A stretch of DNA of 64,000 nucleotides, taken from assembly GCF_000512585.2 (NCBI RefSeq), contig NC_089243.1, forward strand, positions 2,232,001-2,296,000. Reading direction: 5' to 3'. The notes under the pieces are model-generated. The model was not told the DNA's origin and made no database searches. It was given only the letters and a program-made list of their open reading frames with translations. The DNA comes from Kwoniella bestiolae CBS 10118. Lineage: Eukaryota; Basidiomycota; Tremellomycetes; Tremellales; Cryptococcaceae. Position 1 is the first letter of the stretch; the number at the start of each line of letters is the position of its first letter. A program made the translations under genes and the position numbers. Positions 34,520 through 46,426 of this stretch are shown here, one piece after another.

Positions 34520-36519
34520 CTACAACAACCCGTCTCGCACATGCTCATCCGCATTCGCTTCAATCACGTATGTTTTGAATTTCCTGGCAGGGACACCGCG
34601 TGTAAACATGATATCCGCCTCAAGGAAGCTTCGGTCCTGCAGAGAGGAGTCAGCGCAGAATCGATCGAGTTCGAAGAGATCTTGCTCACTTTCAGCTCAG
34701 GAAGACGGAAATAGGCCCAGACGAGGCAGATAAAACCGATGCCCGCCCAGAAAAAGCCTACATAGAGGTCAGCAGAATCCTACTGGGCACCGATCCTAGA
34801 CAATGCCTCACCAGTTTTTCCAGCCCAGTTCCACTTGGTCGGATTGAGCATATAAGGCATGAGAACACCAAAGCAAATGCTGAATACGTTGCTATCATCA
34901 CAGCATTAGCACATGCACGATCATCGATTGACTGAGCTTCTGACTCACTAAGATGCTCGTGCTAGACCGACGGTCTTATTACGGAGTCGTGTTGACGAGG
35001 TTTCCCCTACGATAGCATATGCTAACGGGCCTACAGTCATGTCGTAGCTGAGAAACAAGATGAGCCATGTTCTACTATGCATATATGATATTATTTGACA
35101 CGCACGTAAACAACCAGCCGATCATAAGACCAGCTTGTGCCCATCTAGCGCCAGTATGACCTTTATCTGCGACAACAGACAAAACTCCGATGAGAATTTG
35201 GCCAATCACGAGGGCAGAAAGACCAGTGAGCCAGATCCGTCGTCGACCGAAGTAGTTCAGTAGCACCCATGAAAGACAAGTTCCGATGAAGGCTGCGCCG
35301 TAGAGACCAATGGTCATATCGAAGGAGTAGACTGTAGCCAGGCCGGCCTGCTGGAAGAAATATGTGGAGTAATTGGCGAATTGCAATCCACACAAGATCT
35401 GGGTGGTCCAGACGACGCAACTGCGGTTTACAGTTAGCAGAATGTACTTGTTGATCTATATTGTACCTTTGCATCGCCCACTTACCTGATTTCGGTACGA
35501 CGCCTGTTAGGACCTTTGAAGCAATCTGCAAAGCTGGTTCCCGTAGTCACTTCCTTCTCGAACTGGTTGGTGCGCACCATAGAACTGACTATCTCTTGCA
35601 CTTTATCCTGATCGGCAGCCGGAGCTATTCGACGGACTGTCTTCTCGGCTTGAGGCAGTTTACCTTTTCTCACAAACCAATAAGGTGATTCTGGGGAAAA
35701 GATGAGCAGGGGAAGTAAGATTGGGATCCAGACCCATTGAACGGCGAAGGGCATTCGATATGACCATTTCCCAGTGATATCGTTGGCAGCTCGAAGAACT
35801 CCTGCTCCAATGAAGTGACCAAGTACCCAGCACAAGTTGACAAAGCTAAGGAACGTGTATCAGCCATTGGTCGCGTGAATAACAAAGCTGCGCTTACGTT
35901 GTCAAGTAGCCTCTAAGGCTCTGAGGGCAGATCTCGGAGGCATACGCTTCTGCAAGAGTACTGAAGACACCCCATGGAATACCACACAGGATCTCGCCGG
36001 CCAGAAGAGCTCCAAGATTGGGCGCAAAAGTGACAAGAGCGATGATGGGAGCCAGCAAGACGAGATTCCCGATGATGGAATATTTGTAACCGAAACGGTC
36101 CACTAGGAAAGCACCTAGAAACACACCCATCAAACTTCCCATATTTGCACCTTGCTGCAGACCAGCTTGCCATGGTGCCGAGATCTGATAACCAGCTTTC
36201 CCTCCTGCATTGTATCCGAAGTGCTCCTTGAAGGCGGGAAGAGCGAAGAGCGAGCCCAGTAATAGCGTGTCATATGCCTCTTGCACGATGCAAAAAGATG
36301 CGACGACTGACCAGAAGACGGCCTACCCAGACACGTTCAGCTTGAAGGGTCGTACTTCCGGTAACGCCCACAACTCACTGTTTTGTAAATCTTCAAACTC
36401 TGCCAGACGGTAAGACTATGTTGCCAATCTTCTTCTCGGTTGGCTTCGACTCGAATCTGGCTCCACGAGACCGCCTCATCGCGTTCAAGGTCGGATGATA
36501 GATCGACTTTCTCAGACAT
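34520..36519 (-). CDS. MFS sugar-type transporter (alpha-glucoside permease-like)
   Basis: A 12-segment transporter of the fungal sugar porter family. The start MSEKVDLSSDLERDEAVSW is followed by QEAYDTLLLGSLFALPAF, then GANMGSLMGVFLGAFLVDRFGYK (loop 2-3 signature), AEAYASEICPQSLRGYL and FSPESPYWFVRKGKL, the PESPR-type loop signature. Next come CGLQFANYSTYFFQQAGL, GRRRIWLTG and AYAIVGETSSTRLRNKTVGLAR. The last exon gives ADIMFTRGVPARKFKTY before TAG at 34520-34522. An in-frame ATG lies at 36573, but a TATA-like element is only about 11-17 nt before it. The ATG at 36519 is preferred. It shares a 666-bp divergent promoter with the TauD-like gene. Confidence 0.87.
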
Positions 36520-37185
36520 TTGCAAAGGGTCTGTTGGTGGGTTGGGGGTCGAAAGTCGAAAGTAGACCCCCATGAACGACTTCTTTAAATAATCAACAGC
36601 GACGCCTGTGATATCTCGAGTGTGTCATAGGTTATTTCATTGCGTCAAGGCACGAATGGTGTGCTTGGAGAGGATGGTGTGATCACATGAGACTCATGTC
36701 TTCCATACCGTACCAGGTTAGGGATCTAATCGTAGTCGCCGATTAAATGAGATCATGAGCGATCAATTCAAGTACAATCAAATCTCGGCAGTTCTTTTGT
36801 TACGGTAAGATGCAAAATCCTTTCAAGATTGAAAAAATCGATTGCGTCTTTCGATCACGCCATTGGCTCGGGACATACTTGACCGATTCTTAGTCGGCGA
36901 CTATCAAGACATCTTCCACTTCAGCGTCATCTCACTGAACTCACAATTACACATCTAACCATCTTCAGTGCGAATCACCTACCATAATCACATGATGCAA
37001 GTGGTCTTTCAGACTCACCCGGACCGGGAATCACCTGCTCGCAGAGGAAACGAAGAGAGAGAAATACCATCAGACTTCACTTCAAGACACAGATTCTGAC
37101 ATCCTCTGAGTCCTCACTCATCAATGCAAAAAAAGCATACTCGGTCTATCCCACTTATCCCCACTGCCTCTGAACGATACGTATC
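36520..37185. promoter_or_regulatory. Divergent promoter region sugar-type MFS / TauD-like gene
   Basis: A 666-bp shared upstream region, suggesting co-regulation of the two genes. It holds ATTTAAAG at 36584-36591 on the minus strand. No further element is assigned. Confidence 0.45.
36584..36590 (-). promoter_or_regulatory. TATA-like element of the sugar-type MFS gene
   Basis: TTTAAAT lies about 65 nt before the ATG at 36519, which supports that start over the upstream ATG at 36573. Confidence 0.4.
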
Positions 37186-38542
37186 ATGACTCCCATCGCA
37201 GTTACTCAGACGGAGAGCATCGCTGCACCCACAGTACAGCCCATCAAACTGAAAGGTGATGGGCCTAGAAATCCGGCAGACGTCGCTCGTAACACTCTTC
37301 CCGCACCGCTGGAATACAAGGGTAGTCTAGAGTCATACTCGGTAAGCTAGAATTACGGCTCTCCAGTTGCACCGGCCACAAAGCTGACTTCTATCCCACT
37401 AGCATTTCGAAGTGACACCTTCAATAGGCCGGGAGTTTGGGCGGGATCTGCAGCTTTCACAGCTGCTGAAAGCACCCAATTCGGACGATCTTATACGAGA
37501 TCTCGCTGTGCTTATATCCAGACGAGGGGTGTGCTTCTTCCGAGCTCAGGATGTGAACCAGGAGGAGATGATGCAGCTGCAGAAGAAGATAAGTGTTCTG
37601 GCTGGACAACCGAAACAATCGAACATGTGCATACATCCAGTATCGGAGAACGTGGGCGAGATGGGCGCAAAAACACAGCTCATTTCGGCCGAGATGCAAA
37701 GAAAAGGCGGGGGTATCATGAGATTGCATGATGATGTCTCTCGATGGGCAACAAGAGCGTATCATTCGGTGGGTGCCTCAATCCATTGATGCCGAGGGGA
37801 AGTAGATGGGCCCAGCTGATAATCGATACAGGACGTCTCGTTTGAGAAAGTCCCCTCCGATTACTCCATGCTCAAAGTCAATGTCCTTCCGGAGTCTGGC
37901 GGTGATACCCAGTGGGTTAACTGTTATGATATCCTGGACAAGATATCTCCGTCGATGCTGGAATATTTCAAAGGTCTCAAAGCGGAACACAACGCCAATT
38001 TCTTCCACCAAGAAGCGGCAAATCATGGAAGGAGTATATCCAAGACGATGATCAGAGGTAACCCTTTGAATGTCGGTGACGACTTATCCGCCCGACATCC
38101 ACTCATTCGAACAAACCCTGTGACAGGTTGGAACGCGCTGTACTACTCCTATGGCTTTGGAGGACGTATACAAGGTGTGACGTATGACGAACATGTCATG
38201 CTGAGGGAATATCTCAGTGAGTCGTCTTCTGATTCAGCGTATTGGTTCTTTGGCTGACGGAACATAGCTCAACTGTGTATGAACAACTTTGACTGTTCAG
38301 TGCGATTCAGATGGGAAGCTGGGTCCGTAGCTATCTGGGATAACGTGAGTCTCTGATATCAGTGATTTGTGTCCTGAGTATCGACCAACATCCTGTAGCG
38401 ATCAACTCTTCATTCGGCCACGTTCGATTACACCGAGGAGCGCAGTGGAGATCGCGCCTCGTCAATAGGAGAGTTGCCATATCTGAGCCGGGACGGGGTC
38501 CTGAAGAGTGAAGCACTGCGAGCAGAAGGATTGAAGTGGTAG
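37186..38542 (+). CDS. TauD/TfdA-type Fe(II)/2-oxoglutarate dioxygenase
   Basis: Likely a cytosolic sulfonate (taurine-like) or related 2-oxoglutarate-dependent dioxygenase, as in yeast Jlp1. Exon 1 is a Pro-rich leader. Then HFEVTPSIGREFGRDLQLSQ opens the fold, and RRGVCFFRAQDVNQEEM follows. The metal-binding HxD sits in YHSDVSFEKVPSDYSML, with ESGGDTQWVN next. Near the end RFRWEAGSVAIWDN and RSTLHSATFDY give the distal His, and an Arg lies about nine residues later. About five introns are read, one just after YHS. The substrate is not certain: fungal members also act on other sulfonates or phenoxy acids. Divergent pairing with an MFS carrier suggests uptake of its substrate. Confidence 0.85.
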
Positions 38543-38755
38543 ACAGGTAGGGAGGATCTTCCAATAGTTGTATGATATGCATGATTGCTTTGACATCCGT
38601 TAAGCAGTCCCTAAACATGACACACAGGAACAGGACAGAAACCAGCTTGCTCACATATCACGTCACCAAACTCCTACATTCATATTCTACCGTTCTATAA
38701 GTCTAACGAGGTGTTGCGCTGGAGCACGATCACAGCGTGCGTTGCGCTTTTCAGT

Positions 38756-40310
38756 TTACTCCAACCCCGGAATAGAATCTCCAGCTACTGTCTCCTCACC
38801 TATGTCCCCTCGCGCAACAGCTTGAAGCATGGGTTTTAACTGCTGAGAGAAAGATTCGAAGACACCGGGAGGGAGTGAACCGATTTTTGAGCTTAAAGAG
38901 ACGGTCATGGACCCACCCCGAGTGCTCACAATCTACAGGAATGTAAGTTGTGAGCCTTTAGATGTAAAAATCCAGATAGAACTTACACTAATCACTGCAC
39001 ACCCTCCCATCGCTGACGCCCCTTGGGTGAAGTAAACATCTTTTACCATTCCTGACAGCTTTCCAGATGTAGGTATATCCATGATTCCAACGTTTGATAC
39101 AGCTAGAGACAGTTTGTGCGGTCCGCTGGGATCGTTGACCATCCTCATGAGGTAGTCTGCCCAGAGAGACTCAGCACTGCCCTCCGATTGATCCTTATCG
39201 ATGGAAGCCAGTTTCCCCATAGCCTTTCTCGCGAGGATCTTTGTTTCGGGTTGACGCAGGGTGGATGAGAAACCGCGCACATGCTCCCAGAATGGAGTTG
39301 ACGTGGAGATCTGGTCTGTGGAGAAGTGGAATGTGACATAATTGCCCGTGGCGTGAGGATGACCCAGATCTTCCCTTCTTTCAGAGATTGGTATGCTAGT
39401 GTAGAAACTCCAGGCGGCCAGCGGTCTAATCGCGCGATACAACGCTACCAAACAAGCGATATGTATGACGGGGTGGATGGTGGGAATGCCGTGCTTCTTG
39501 CCTTCTGAGAGCAGTCCTGCTAATTCTGAGTGTAGTAATTCGAGTTCGCTGAACTGCTGTGGTGCGGTGATAGAGTTATACTCGGGAGACGGTTTTGGAG
39601 GGAATTTGTCGTATTGCTGGGGTGATGAGGATGAGGTGAATGATTTCGTGATAGCGTTTAATTGCGTCGCTACGGTAGAAGGGATGGAAGGGACATTCAT
39701 TCCACTGCTCGGGCGCAGATCCACGGTATCATCCATTCGAGAGGGGAGGTCTTCAGGCTGTTTGGGTACTGACGTTCCCGACAAGATATCCAGCAGATTG
39801 GTGAATAGATTTCTAGCACCCAAGCCGTCACATAAGACATGGTCTATGAGAAGCACGATCCTGTCTCTTGATGGCTGTTTCGCGGATGAGCTGTACCGAT
39901 GAAGCTGGAGCTCCCACAAGGGGCCACAAGACACGTCGAAGGATTTGCCTCTTACAACTGCTTTATCCACCATGTCCGATAAACTGTCCTCGCTGACCAG
40001 GTCAATAACCTTTACTACGTCCTGAGGATTGATGTCCTTTCTAAATGCATATTTGGGATGTTTGCTATCCTTCTTCTCTACACCGCATACTAAGATTGGG
40101 TATGCGTTGCATAATTCCGTTACTGCTGTTTCAAGGTCATGTTTAGATACAAGACCGGCCGGGAGTGAAGCGTGATAGACGACTGTTATGGGGGATCCCA
40201 CGTTGTTGCGAGAGAGTGACCACCTCTCGGAAAGGCCTTATGTAGAAGCATTAGCGAATGACTGAGAAGGGTTGGGCATACTCACCTAGAACCGGTGTCT
40301 CTCGCACCAT
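38756..40310 (-). CDS. HxxxDG acyltransferase (alcohol acetyltransferase-like)
   Basis: A CoA-dependent acyltransferase of the alcohol acetyltransferase/condensation-domain fold. The first exon (MVRETPVL) joins to GLSERWSLSRNNVGSPITVV. The open frame starting at GTG 40201 is therefore only part of the gene. The catalytic motif is LLIDHVLCDGLGARN (HxxxDG). A later conserved stretch includes FYTSIPISERREDLG and SLAVSNVGIMDIP. An intron near 38936-38990 leads to the last exon, ending DSIPGLE before TAA at 38756-38758. About 480 residues match the family. The substrate alcohol or amine is unknown. The gene lies just downstream of a Zn2Cys6 gene in the same orientation. Confidence 0.78.
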
Positions 40311-40824
40311 ATTGCTCAACGTATAAGAAAGATGAGATGTACATGCAATGCTGAATGAGAAATGCCCAAGGGGAATGACGCGATGCAGATCGACTCGGCA
40401 ATGTCACAAATATTTGTTTACATCTGATAGCTTCGGCCTTGGCCGTCGCGAAGTGTGACTCGACCTCATGATACCCGGCAAAAGAAGGCTGGAACGCTGA
40501 TGAACAGCAGGCCTGCCCATAGAAGAGAGCAGCTCGCACGGAGAACTTTGGCCTTTGTGCACGGAAATGGGCATGAGATGCTTCGGCTTTTAGTGGCAAC
40601 AGACGGCAGATACAACAGATACAACAGATACAACAGACAGATTCGGATCGGCAGACCTACCCGTCATAGATCGTTATGCTCCCAGTGTCTCAAATTAGGA
40701 TACTGTTGAGGGGTTAAATCAGTCAAGCGGCCATTGATATTACGCTAAACGGGCTTACCTAGCTTAAATAGAACTTTCGAACTTGAAAGCGCCGTTCCAG
40801 CCGTACTTGAAGTTATATCCCAGA
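40311..40824. other. Intergenic region acyltransferase to Zn2Cys6 factor 2
   Basis: It contains a short tandem repeat at 40609-40635 and the acyltransferase promoter. No gene is recognised. Confidence 0.4.
40609..40635. repeat. Three tandem copies of GATACAACA
   Basis: A 9-bp unit repeats three times without mismatch in non-coding sequence upstream of the acyltransferase. Confidence 0.85.
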
Positions 40825-43776
40825 CTAAATCCCCTGTCCGTTGTGTAGACCCTGTTGGACATCATTTGAACCCTTGAGGACTCCAGCATCTGCAACGTAT
40901 ATGGAGGCGCTGAGTTTCTCAGTGATAGAAGCCAGATCGATTTCGCTCGCTCCAATCCCGGCGACTCTTTGAGACAACGCCTCAGCGACCCACGCGATAC
41001 CTCCCCAAAAATTCCTCTGCTTAGCGAGCCCTTGCTGGACAGTCGAAATGTTGTTGGCAGCTACAGACGTAAGGAGTGACCGGAAAAGTTCGGAAGGCTT
41101 CTTGACCTGTTTGTCCTTCTTTGGAGACAGCGGGATAGTATCGCCTTCACTGCTCGTTGGACGTGATTGCTCGTCCGCGACGTTATCAAGACTCCAATGT
41201 TCTGTTTCGATTTCTGGAATGGCCATATTCAGCAACACAATATTACCTGACGGTGGGTATGCTTACCTTTGACATAGCAACACCCGGTTACGAAGAAGGC
41301 TTGGTTGCAGAATGGAAGCGAGAGATACGCGTTTGGATTTATAATATCACTAAGCACTAGCACATCCCCTATCGTCCTAGCTGAGTTCTTCCACAGGTTA
41401 GACGCCGCAACAGCGTTGGGCGTGACATGCCCACTGATGACACCAGAGAGAGCAGCGTGTCGTGAAGCTCCCCTTCGCATATAGTCGGTATTGGTGAGAT
41501 AACCTGACGCCTGTTTGAAAAATGGTCAGCACACCACCTGTGTCACACGCGTCACCGTAGAGACATACAATGATCGTGTGCATCCAGAGATGTAGATGCA
41601 AGAACATGGTGGCGTATCCAGCATTTGTGTGACGTTGAAGGCTAGAAAGCAGACGATCAGACTACAGAACCTTTGGAAGGTGAAGATCTACTCACTTTGT
41701 TACATTCCAGTGCAAATCCTCTGGCAAAGTGTTGTACACCTGTATCGCTCTCGATCTAGCCACGATCACAGCTTTGTCTATCTGATCCTGCTTCTGTCTA
41801 CCACTGTTGAGAACTGTGATGAGTTGACCGTATGCCAGCATCTGTCTGGCCGCATAAGGGAAAGGATTGGGCACTTCGGAAGCGGATGTGGGCGAGACGT
41901 CGTCAAGGTTTGGCAACATTTGCGTGATCTCCTCCACTCTCAAAGTAGGTTGACGGCCAGTACCAAACGCTAGAGCAAAGTCTAACAGGAGTACCGACCA
42001 GAAGAGCAGCCGGTTCAGCCGTCTGTCCTCGAGGGAGATCTGGGCATCTTCTGGGGGATTCTATAGCAAAGAAGGTGGTGGTCAGTGCTATGTGCGAGAA
42101 GACGCAGGGCCTCACGTACCAGCTGCAATCCCAGATCAATCGACATTCTGACGGCCATACCCGTGAACATCCATTCCTCGGACTCAGAGTCTGACCATTA
42201 GCTCAGTTTCTCGTTATGAATCACTCACCAGCACCCAATCCAACATGAGCTAATAAGACCAATCCGACCACAGTCTCCCTCGATGGTACGGTGAGCATCG
42301 AGCCCAGCAGCTCCTTTGCGGCTTTATAAAACTCGTTCCCAAACTCGAAGGGTTTGAGGTGTTTCGATGCAATGGAAGGATGATTGGAGAATCTACGAAC
42401 GTTGGTCAGTGGTGCCAAGTGGAAAGTAGATTTAACTCACCTTGCAGAGATTGCCGCGATGCATAGGAATAGAAACGACGATCCTGTCCCCTCTTCCAGC
42501 GAAGCTTCAAGCGAGAATTTGTCAAGATACGGGAATTGACAGCCGAAGTACTCGAAGAAGACATTAAGCAGATGTTTCATCACACTGGGTACTGGTATCC
42601 GGTCTGGGCCAAGCAGAGTATCTTGAAAGCCTGCACTTGGGGAGACTGGTGTCGACACTTGACTTGCGTTACCGGGTGCTTGCACTTGTACCTTCAATAC
42701 TATCCTCTGAAGTCCTGGTACGATGGCTGTCTGTCCGTGTGGTCTCCACCATGATACTTTCACCACCTTGTCTTCTCGTGAGCCCGACGAGTGGAAAGCC
42801 CTTGGTATATCTCCAAACCGCACCGCTGGGGAAGTCGTATCTGAGGGTCCTAGTCTATCACCCTGTATACTGCCATCCTCCACGACTGGGAGTTGTCCGC
42901 TTAGTGCCATGACGACTTCAGCTGGATCGAAACCAGCCAGCCAGTCGGGAGATTGGGTGGGAATGGTAAGATCGCGTATCGTCGAGGAAGGTTCATGTAA
43001 GATGCCCGTCAAGTCAGGAGGATGTTGTGAGGGGTCAAGGGATGCATGGTCGGGTACTGAGATTGACCCTAGGCTGAAATCGAACGGTTGGCCTGTTCTA
43101 GTAGGTCAGATCTGGCTAGGCTAAAGCCAAGTGATCTACGTCAGATGTCGAGAAAGCAAGAACATACCAGCTTGGGTTGTGTTCCCTATATCCGATAACC
43201 AGTCATGTCCAAACAGTCCTGACCAAATATCATGATCTGACATTGCTACTCCAGTACCCTCCATAGAGTTCTCCTTGATCTCTTTCCTCTTACCGTGCGA
43301 TCTAATCCTCCTTGCTTCGGCAGACCGTCCATCTGCAGTGGGCCATTCACACTGCAGCTCATCCTTCAGACAGCTTCCACACGCATCAGGTGGGCGACCC
43401 CCACAGCGGCATTTCCTTGCACGACACTGTGAACCCGGTCTCAGCACGCAGTATGGGTAGTGAGGTCCTGCGAACTCACGGGAAGACAGGCGTTTCTCGC
43501 TCTGGTGATTTTCCTTTTCTTCCTATTCGACTCATGCTCTGTTCCCTCATCCGTACTATGCGAGCTGCCAGGTAGTTGCGGTGTCTCTTGAGTGATCAAG
43601 TCTGCGGTAGATAGAGGCTGTATAGAGCCCAGATTGCCAAATAGTATCTCATCTATACCCACAGGTGAGAAGGGGTGCTTGTCATGCGGATTGTACTGCA
43701 TCTCGCCCGAGCCTGCCTGCCGTAGCTGAGCGCCTAAGGATGATTCCGCTTTGTCGCCCACGCCGTGCGATATCAT
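40825..43776 (-). CDS. Zn2Cys6 transcription factor 2
   Basis: A zinc cluster regulator with an unusually long leader. About 100 residues precede a basic stretch (RKKRKITRARNACLP). An intron then splits the cluster, which continues CRARKCRCGGRPPDACGSC and QCEW, giving the six cysteines with spacing 2-6-7-2-6. The regulatory region follows: HLLNVFFEYFGCQFPYLDKF, FLFLCIAAISARFSNHPSIA, EEWMFTGMAVRMSIDLGL, RRLNRLLFWSVLLLDFALAFGTGR and further helices to about 41000. Stop is TAG at 40825-40827. An alternative frame near the end could add a different tail but has weaker support. About eight introns are read. It is divergent from the polyol-dehydrogenase-like gene, a common arrangement for pathway-specific activators. 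Confidence 0.84.
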
Positions 43777-44364
43777 TGTGAGGGGATGGAGAATCGATTG
43801 ATAGACTGTGTTGCGAGCTGGAATATCATATCATATGATGATTCAATTAAACGAACAATTCAATTCATTTTCGCATCGCATCTCCCATCTTTTTTCAACC
43901 AAACATCTCCACTTCTAAGATACTGCTACTCATCATCAGATGGATGCTACAGAGACACGTGTCATTCAGTCCAGACTCCCACTTCGCGACATCATGGACT
44001 ACTTTACCAGCATGCATGCATCCAGCCAAACTAGCCATACCTGTACATGGATAGCTCTTCACTTGTGCTCCCGCCCTAAACAAACTTGGTTCTGTGTAGG
44101 TCACCCGCCCTAACATCGGCTAATGAATTCATTCTCGGAAATCACTCAATCAGCCGGCGGAGTTGTCACTGGAAGTTAGTTGATCATCTCCCTTCTTGGC
44201 TCTGTCTCTTTCCCCGGATCTACAATCCAATTATTGGAGACCCACTCATTGCCAGCACTACCTGATAAGATCAGTCACCGATTTGCTATAAGGATAATGC
44301 ACTCAAGACTCGGGAGCCCACCCCCAAGGTGTCTGAACCAACGTAATCCAGCATATCCAACATC
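43777..44364. promoter_or_regulatory. Divergent promoter region Zn2Cys6 factor 2 / polyol dehydrogenase
   Basis: A 588-bp region with a perfect ATCATATGAT palindrome at 43830-43839 and a CCGGCGG element near 44154, the kind of CGG half-site used by zinc cluster factors. Binding is inference. Confidence 0.4.
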
Positions 44365-45927
44365 ATGTCCCCCGTTGCACTCGCCCAAGCTCCCACGACT
44401 GTCGAATCTGATCCTGCTCTCGTCAAGGTCTTGCCGACATTCTCGCGAGACGTCATCACAAAGCCAAATCTAGCTCTATGGGTGACGAGGGATCACAAGT
44501 GGGTGTAGTTGTGAGCACTGCTGGAAACCTCTGACTTGTGCTGTGATCAGGATATATCAGAAGGAGGAACCTTATCCATCATGCGGGCCGGATGAGTGTG
44601 TTGTACACGTCGTGAGTGCAGATTGAGATTTTGAGTCGACACACGCTAATTGAGTACTCTTAGAAAGCAACAGGTATCTGCGGATCGTGAGTTTACTGTC
44701 ATCTCAACATTGATAATCGTAGGCTCACTATGGAGGGCTGGTGTGTATCGTAGGGAGATCCATTTCTGGTGAGTCCAGTCTTCTACAGTAATATTTTAGG
44801 CTGACTTTGCGGTATAGGAAGAGTGGTAGAATCGGCGATTGCTGTGTCACTCACGATATCATCCTCGGACATGAATCTAGTGGTCAGATTTTAGAGATTG
44901 GAGCAAACGTCAAAGAGTTGCAGGTGGGGGATCGAGTATCCATAGAACCTGGGGTATCGTGTTGGGAGTGTGACATGTGTATACGGGGAAGGTACAACCT
45001 GTGTCCTAAAGTCAAGTAAGTGAATCAACTCTTCTTGGTACTTATGTGACACTGACAAGTATTAATCTAGATTCTCCGGCACACCACCATCTGATGGTAC
45101 GATGCGACGCTTTGTTGCGCATCCTGCGAGGTTCCTTCATAAGTAAGCCTTCTAGTACTCTCTACGAACAGCTCACGCTCATTCATCCTGCTGACACATT
45201 GATCAGGATCCCCGATACGATGTCATTTGCCACTGCTGCGTTGATTGAGCCATTATCCGTAGCTTACAACGCTGTTCGACGAGCCTCGCCATACCTTGGT
45301 CAGCCTGTTGTCATCTGCGGAGCAGGTCCGATCGGTCTTGCTACCGCTCTCTGTGCTAGGGCTGCGGGTGCTTCACCCATTGTCATTACCGACTTGGAGC
45401 AAAACAGATTGGATCAAGTTGAAGCTATGGGGTTCAATCGAACCTTAAAGATTGACCTCAGCTGGGATAGATTGACGACAGCCGCAAAAATTCGTGAGGT
45501 CATGGGGACGGACTGCCTTCCACAGATCGCTTTCGAGGCCACAGGAGCTGCGTCGAGTATCAATTCGGCCTGCTACGTGAGTCATCCCCTCGACCTGAGT
45601 TGCATTCCCACTTATGCCTTTACTGATTGTGATTTATCTATGACGCAGGCCCTCGAAGACGGTGGTACCTTGCTGCAGATTGGCTGTGGTAAACCTGAAA
45701 TCGAGATCCCTCTCATGTCAATGGGTTTCAGGGAGGTCAACATCATTACATCGTTCCGATACCAGCAGTCGTGGCCTGTCGTCATTCGTCTCGTAGCGGA
45801 AGGTGTCCTTGGTGATGTCGATGGACTCATTACACATACTTTCCCTGTTGAGCAGACGATCGACGCGTTTGAGACTTGCGCTGATAGGTCAAAATTGGCA
45901 ATCAAGGTTCAGATCGTTGATGAGTAG
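44365..45927 (+). CDS. Polyol dehydrogenase of the MDR family (L-arabinitol/xylitol/sorbitol dehydrogenase-like)
   Basis: A zinc-dependent NAD-type medium-chain dehydrogenase. The catalytic zinc region reads KATGICGSEIHFWKSGRIGD, made by joining a 15-nt exon (GGAGATCCATTTCTG) to its neighbours, then GHESSGQ. The structural zinc cysteines are in CWECDMCIRGRYNLCP. FSGTPPSDGTMRRFVAHP and ALIEPLSVAYNAVRRA are characteristic of the arabinitol/xylitol branch. The cofactor site is VICGAGPIGLATALCARAAG, with an Asp in VITD that favours NAD+ over NADP+. The C-terminus contains FRYQQSWPVVIRLV. Stop is at 45925-45927. About eight introns are read. The exact polyol cannot be told from sequence. Confidence 0.88.
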
Positions 45928-46426
45928 TGCTTTGTTTTGTGGATGAGCTGGATTGTAGTGTTCTGTTAATCTCTCTTCTTGGGGTTGCTGCCATGCATTT
46001 TGTGCTTCTCTGCCAGAAAACATCGTTGTATTGTATTCCCAAAGTTGGGTACAGGTCTCGCTTGCGTGCATTTCAAGCTCGCAGTTGACCATAAATGTCT
46101 ACATGCATCGGGCGATAGAAGGCAAAAGATCTGACCATTTGCAGAGATATATTACATGGTGAGACGATTGCCTTGTACTTCACCGCTGCTACCATGTATA
46201 ATCGGCACCAACATTCACCGTTGATTTGTTACGCCATTATTGGAAAGGGCGACAGATACATGGGGTTCTTATCAAACATGAATTTTCAGTCCACTACATA
46301 AAAATTTTCCGGACTACATTTCGCACCATCCAAAGAGACCTTGAATTGACATCGACCACCTCTTACTCCTACCCACACCCTGACCTCTCGTCCCATCGAC
46401 CCCTCATGTGGATTAACGGAGTCAAG
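45928..46426. other. Convergent intergenic region
   Basis: About 0.5 kb between two stop codons, with no gene or element recognised. Confidence 0.45.

Noticed and set aside
40764..40955. Alternative C-terminal frame for Zn2Cys6 factor 2 (ending FKFESSI)
   Set aside because: It overlaps the main frame, which ends in an in-frame stop; no intron of workable length links the two.
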